Below are positions 5,047 to 8,213 of a stretch of 8,213 bases of DNA, one piece after another (the stretch's first letter is position 1; each line of letters begins with the position of its first letter). The stretch lies in the NCBI GenBank assembly GCA_021823875.1, contig JAKAMD010000151.1:1-8213 (forward strand), given 5' to 3'. Source of the DNA: Pseudomonadota bacterium (GTDB lineage: Bacteria > Pseudomonadota > Alphaproteobacteria > Rhizobiales > Xanthobacteraceae). Under the pieces are notes generated by a model. That model did not search any database, had not been told where the DNA came from, and saw only the letters and a program-made list of their open reading frames with translations. A program made the translations under genes and the position numbers.

Positions 5047-6225
5047 ATGATGCGCAAGACTCTGTTGGCCGCGACGGCCGCGCTGTTGCTCGCGGCGGGC
5101 CCGGCCATGGCTCAGAAGAAATCCATCAAGATCGGATTCGTGTCGACCTTCAGCGGACCGGTCGCCGTCATCGGCAACAATATGCGCGACTCGTTCGAGC
5201 TCGCGCTCGACCATATGGGCCGCAAGATGGCCGGCCTGCCGGTCGAAGTGATCTACGAGGACGACGGCCTCAAGCCGGGAACCGGCCTGCAGAAGACGCA
5301 GAAGCTGATCCAGTCCGACCATGTCGACTTCCTGGTCGGCTACATCTGGTCGAACGTGATGTTGGCGTCGCTCAAGCCGGCGGTCGACTCCAAGACCTTC
5401 ATCATCAGTGCCAATGCCGGCCCGCACCAGATCGCCGGCGAACTGTGCTCGCCCTATTTCTTCTCGACCTCCTGGCAGAACGACCAGACGCCGCAGGCCA
5501 TGGGCCTCTACATGAACCAGAAGGGCGTGAAGAGCGTGTTCCTGATCGGCCCCAATTACGCGGCCGGCAAGGACATGCTGGCGGGCGTGGTTTCGACCTT
5601 CAAGGGCAAGGTGGTCGGCCGCGAACTGACCACCTGGCCGACGCAGCTCGACTTCTCCGCCGAGCTCGCCAAAGCGAAAGCCGCCAATCCGGATGCCATC
5701 TTCGTGTTCTATCCGGGCAAGGCGGGCGTGCAGTTCCTCAGCCAGTACGCGCAGGCCGGTCTCAAGGGCAAGATTCCGCTCTACACAGCGTTCACTATCG
5801 ACGAGCTGTCGCTACCCCTGCAGAAGGACTTGGCGCTCGGCGTGCCGGGCGCGCAGGAATGGGTGAACGATCTGCCGAACGACGCCAACAAGAAGTTCGT
5901 TGCCGACTTCCTCAAGAAATATCCGGGTAAGCGGCCGTCTTTCTACGGTGCGCAGAGCTATGACGCCGCCAACCTGATCGCCTCGGCGGTGAACGCGCTT
6001 AAGGGCGACCTGAGCGACAAGACGAAGGTGGAGGCGGCGTTGAAGAAGGCCGACTTCAAGTCGGTGCGCGGCAACTTCCGCTTCGGCAACAACCACTTCC
6101 CGATCGAGAACTTCTACCTGCAGGACGTGGTGAAGAACGCCGAGGGCGAATTCGTGCTCAAGACCGTCGCCACCATCGTCAAGGACAACCAGGATATGTA
6201 TCACGACAAGTGCCCGATGAAGTAA
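5047..6225 (+). CDS. Periplasmic substrate-binding protein of a HAAT/branched-chain-amino-acid-type ABC importer
   Basis: A 392-residue protein of the Peripla_BP_6 (LivJ/LivK-like) type. Residues 1-22 form a Sec signal peptide: MMRK, a hydrophobic Leu/Ala core, and cleavage after AMA before QKK. The mature protein opens with IKIGFVSTFSGPVAVIG, typical of the family, followed by QKLIQSDHVDFLVGYIWS, the ligand-facing ISANAGPHQIAG and FFSTSWQNDQTPQAMG. The second lobe contains DAIFVFYPGKAG and FYGAQSYDAANLI. C134 and C389, the latter near the C-terminus in HDKCPMK, could pair as a disulfide. Relatives in alphaproteobacteria bind amino acids, amides or aromatic acids. With the divergent CoA-type catabolic operon, an aromatic or other organic acid is the better guess. 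A GGAGG ribosome binding site lies five bases before ATG 5047; the next ATG at 5050 would also fit. A large palindromic element separates it from the permease genes. Confidence 0.93.
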   Translation: MMRKTLLAATAALLLAAGPAMAQKKSIKIGFVSTFSGPVAVIGNNMRDSFELALDHMGRKMAGLPVEVIYEDDGLKPGTGLQKTQKLIQSDHVDFLVGYIWSNVMLASLKPAVDSKTFIISANAGPHQIAGELCSPYFFSTSWQNDQTPQAMGLYMNQKGVKSVFLIGPNYAAGKDMLAGVVSTFKGKVVGRELTTWPTQLDFSAELAKAKAANPDAIFVFYPGKAGVQFLSQYAQAGLKGKIPLYTAFTIDELSLPLQKDLALGVPGAQEWVNDLPNDANKKFVADFLKKYPGKRPSFYGAQSYDAANLIASAVNALKGDLSDKTKVEAALKKADFKSVRGNFRFGNNHFPIENFYLQDVVKNAEGEFVLKTVATIVKDNQDMYHDKCPMK

Positions 6226-6290
6226 GCGGGCAATTGCGATGATGCGGGACGGCGGAAGCGCAAGCCCTGCGTTTCTGCCGTCTCTCCACC

Positions 6291-6399
6291 CCGTCATTCC
6301 GGGGCGCGGGCTTTTGCCCGCGAACCTGGAATCCATAACCACGGCGCTGCGGCGTATGGATTCCGGGTTCGCCGCTTGCGTGGCGCCCCGCAACGACGG
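6291..6399. repeat. Large nested REP-like element between binding protein and permease
   Basis: About 109 bases fold on paper into a branched structure. The outer stem is CCGTC (6291-6295) with GACGG (6395-6399), continuing as CGGGGCG (6300-6306) with CGCCCCG (6384-6390). Inside are CGCGGGC-TTTT-GCCCGCG (6305-6322) and a long arm pairing 6320-6337 with 6355-6372 (18 pairs, one of them G-T), built around GGAATCCATA / TATGGATTCC. Some pairings compete at their edges. It lies in the 207-base gap after the binding-protein stop and resembles dispersed Bradyrhizobium-type repeats. It may protect the upstream mRNA or attenuate transcription so that binding protein exceeds permease, as known for REP sequences in other importer operons. 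Confidence 0.75.
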
Positions 6400-6432
6400 C
6401 ATCAATTTGCAGCGCGCACCAAATATCGACCC

Positions 6433-7350
6433 ATGACTCTGTTCATCGAGCAATGTCTGAACGGATTGCAGTTCGGCCTGCTGCTGTTTCTGTTGGCGGC
6501 CGGGCTGACGCTGGTGTTCGGTATCATGGACCTGGTGAACCTGGCGCACGGTTCGCTCTACATGATCGGCGCTTATTTCGCCGCCACCTTCGCGGCCTGG
6601 ACCGGCAGCTTCGTGCTGGGCGCCGTGCTGGCGCTCGGCGCCACGCTTCTGGTCGGTATGGCGGTCGAAGTGATCGTCATGCGCCGGCTTTACGGCCGCG
6701 ACCATCTCGATCACGTGCTCGGCACCTTCGGCCTGATCCTGTTCTTCAACGAGTCGGTGCGGCTGATCTGGGGCCCGGACGGCTTGAGCCTGCCGCTGCC
6801 ATCCTATCTCGTCACCGCGGTGCCGATTCTGCCCGGCATCGCCTATTCGGCCTACAAGCTGGCGATGATCGTGGTGACGCTGCTGGTCGCCGGCTTCCTC
6901 TATGTCCTGGTCATGCGGACGCGCATCGGCATGCTGATCCGCGCCGGCGCGTCGAACCGCGAGATGGTCGGTGCGCTAGGTGTCAACATCAAGCTGCTCT
7001 TCACCCTGGTGTTCGGGCTCGGCGCCGCGCTGGCTGGGCTCGCCGGCATGATGCAGGCGCCGATCCTGACGGTGCAGATCGGCATGGGCGAGAACATCCT
7101 GATCCTCGCCTTCGTGATCACGGTCATCGGCGGCATCGGCTCGATCCGCGGCGCGCTGATCGGCGCCATCTTCGTCGGCGTGGTCGACACGCTCGGCCGC
7201 GCCTATCTGCCCGACCTCTTGCGCCTCGCGTTCAGTCAGGACACGGCGTCGACCGCCGGCCCCGCGCTCTCCTCCATGCTGATCTATCTGTTGATGGCGA
7301 TCGTGCTGGTGGTGAAGCCGCAGGGCCTGTTCTCGGCGGGCAGTCGATGA
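6433..7350 (+). CDS. livH: LivH-type permease of HAAT-family ABC importer
   Basis: An inner-membrane permease subunit of 305 residues, the usual size for LivH. It begins FIEQCLNGLQFGLLLFLLA and carries the family motif MDLVNLAHGS (32-41). About eight hydrophobic segments follow. The cytoplasmic coupling loop is RAGASNREMVGALGVN (170-185), which contacts the ATPases, and GGIGSIRGALIGA (233-245) and VVKPQGLF (293-300) are also typical. Start: ATG 6433 gives the family N-terminus. An in-frame TTG at 6376 would add 19 residues encoded by the palindromic repeat and is rejected. No good ribosome binding site precedes ATG 6433, so translation may be weak. The 3' end overlaps the LivM-type gene as ATGA. 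The substrate is set by the binding protein and is not necessarily a branched-chain amino acid; livH denotes the family. Confidence 0.93.
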   Translation: MTLFIEQCLNGLQFGLLLFLLAAGLTLVFGIMDLVNLAHGSLYMIGAYFAATFAAWTGSFVLGAVLALGATLLVGMAVEVIVMRRLYGRDHLDHVLGTFGLILFFNESVRLIWGPDGLSLPLPSYLVTAVPILPGIAYSAYKLAMIVVTLLVAGFLYVLVMRTRIGMLIRAGASNREMVGALGVNIKLLFTLVFGLGAALAGLAGMMQAPILTVQIGMGENILILAFVITVIGGIGSIRGALIGAIFVGVVDTLGRAYLPDLLRLAFSQDTASTAGPALSSMLIYLLMAIVLVVKPQGLFSAGSR

Positions 7351-8213
7351 CCGACGCGTTCACCCCCCGCAATCTCTTCGCCGTCGTGTTGTTCGCGGCA
7401 TTGCTGCTGCTGCCGCTCTATGTGCAGTTCACCAACGACCAGTTCATGCTCACTTTGTTCACCCGCATCGTCATCCTGGCGCTGGCGGCGGTGAGCCTCA
7501 ACCTGATCCTCGGCTTCGGCGGCATGATGAGCTTCGGCCATGCCGTCTATCTCGGCATTGGCGGCTATACGGTCGGCATGTTGGCGCACGAGCACGTCTA
7601 TAGCGGCTTCGTGCAGTGGCCGGTGGCGCTTGCGGCCTCGGCGCTATTCGCGGCGGTGATCGGCGCGCTGTCGCTGCGCACGCGCGGCGTCTATTTCATC
7701 ATGATCACGCTCGCCTTCGCGCAGATGGCCTATTACGTGATTTCCGGCATCGCCCGCTACGGCGGCGACGACGGGCTGACCATCTACAAGCGCAGCCAGT
7801 TCGTCGCCCCGCTCAATCTTTCCAACCGGGTGCAGTTCTATTACGTCTGCCTGGCGCTGCTGCTGGCGGGCATCTATCTGGTATGGCGGCTGGTGAATTC
7901 GCGCTTCGGCCTGGTGATCCAGGGTGCGCGCTCCAACGAAGTGCGCATGCGCGCCATTGGCTTTCCTACTTATCCCTATCGCCTGGCCTGCTTCGTCATC
8001 GCCGGCATCCTGTGCGGGCTCGCCGGCGCGCTGCTTGCCAACCAGGCCGATTTCGTCAGCCCGCCGATGATGTATTGGACCCGTTCTGGCGACCTCATCA
8101 TCATGGTGGTGCTGGGCGGCATGGGCTCGGTGATCGGGCCGGTCTTCGGCGCAGTGGCACTGCTGGTGCTGGAGGAAGCGCTTTCCGGCATCACCGAATA
8201 CTGGCAGATCATT
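7347..8213 (+). CDS. livM: LivM-type permease of HAAT-family ABC importer (3' end beyond the window)
   Basis: The frame opens at ATG 7347 inside the ATGA overlap with the LivH-type gene and stays open to the last base, giving 289 residues without a stop. The family features are in order: an N-terminal hydrophobic helix (11-28), LNLILGFGGMMSFGHAVYLG (51-70), the GVYFIMITLAFAQ helix (114-126), the coupling loop GARSNEVRMRAIGF (193-206), and GGMGSVIGPVFGA (257-269). LivM-type proteins usually have 300-350 residues, so only the last tail is missing. It pairs with the LivH-type subunit as a heterodimeric channel. The LivG- and LivF-type ATPases are expected immediately to the right. The start has only a weak upstream purine stretch, as is usual for translational coupling. 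Confidence 0.93.
   Translation, partial: MTDAFTPRNLFAVVLFAALLLLPLYVQFTNDQFMLTLFTRIVILALAAVSLNLILGFGGMMSFGHAVYLGIGGYTVGMLAHEHVYSGFVQWPVALAASALFAAVIGALSLRTRGVYFIMITLAFAQMAYYVISGIARYGGDDGLTIYKRSQFVAPLNLSNRVQFYYVCLALLLAGIYLVWRLVNSRFGLVIQGARSNEVRMRAIGFPTYPYRLACFVIAGILCGLAGALLANQADFVSPPMMYWTRSGDLIIMVVLGGMGSVIGPVFGAVALLVLEEALSGITEYWQII

Noticed and set aside
4869..5930. 353-codon plus-strand frame starting in the divergent region
   Set aside because: It is an alternative frame of the binding-protein gene; the product is Arg/Gly-rich and featureless, whereas the 5047-6225 frame has a signal peptide and full family match.
6376..6432. Upstream TTG start that would extend the LivH-type permease by 19 residues
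   Set aside because: The added residues are encoded by the palindromic repeat and do not resemble the family N-terminus; ATG 6433 does.
1..8213. Defence system, CRISPR array, transposase or retron
   Set aside because: No spaced direct repeats and no matching protein motifs; every sizeable gene is explained by catabolism, transport or small phage proteins.

Overview
The window comes from a GC-rich alphaproteobacterium, most likely a Bradyrhizobium/Rhodopseudomonas-like member of the Hyphomicrobiales (Rhizobiales). The support is the strong GC bias at third codon positions, the style of the proteins, and intergenic palindromes of the GTCATTCCGGG / CCCGGAATGAC and ATGCCCGGG-loop-CCCGGGCAT kind. 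I assign it from general resemblance, not from a database search.

Layout. (1) Positions 1 to about 763 look like one edge of a prophage or phage remnant. Three small minus-strand genes are packed end to end: an FN3-domain protein, a Cys/His-rich basic protein, and an Ala-rich protein that runs off the left edge. (2) From about 763 to 4801 there is a five-gene minus-strand catabolic operon, in transcription order: SDR dehydrogenase, DUF1932-type NAD-binding oxidoreductase, paaG-like enoyl-CoA isomerase, paaI thioesterase, and an ACMSD-family amidohydrolase/decarboxylase. The last three are translationally coupled by stop/start overlaps (TGATG and ATGA). (3) Positions 4802-5046 form a divergent promoter region. 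(4) From 5047 to the right edge there is a plus-strand branched-chain-amino-acid-type (HAAT) ABC importer: a periplasmic binding protein with signal peptide, a LivH-type permease and a LivM-type permease cut by the window end. The ATPases would lie further right.

How the genes fit together. The importer probably brings in an organic acid, plausibly aromatic, and the divergent operon probably processes it as CoA thioesters. PaaG isomerises or hydrates a ring-derived acyl-CoA, PaaI removes dead-end CoA esters, the SDR and DUF1932 proteins carry out redox steps, and the ACMSD-family enzyme decarboxylates or hydrolyses a carboxylated intermediate. No phenylacetyl-CoA oxygenase (paaABCDE), CoA ligase or regulator is in the window, so the substrate is unknown.

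Two structural points stand out. The amidohydrolase keeps its full set of catalytic residues but loses its last few native residues at the phage junction. Its frame then runs about 60 codons out of frame through the phage FN3 gene, and a perfect 12-bp palindrome sits at the breakpoint. Second, every gap between same-operon genes that is not a stop/start overlap is occupied by a REP-like palindromic element (3009-3098, 3969-4008, 6291-6399). I see no CRISPR array, tRNA, rRNA, transposase or defence system. The stretches without genes are 2974-3114, 3955-4018, 4802-5046 and 6226-6432, all shorter than 300 bases.
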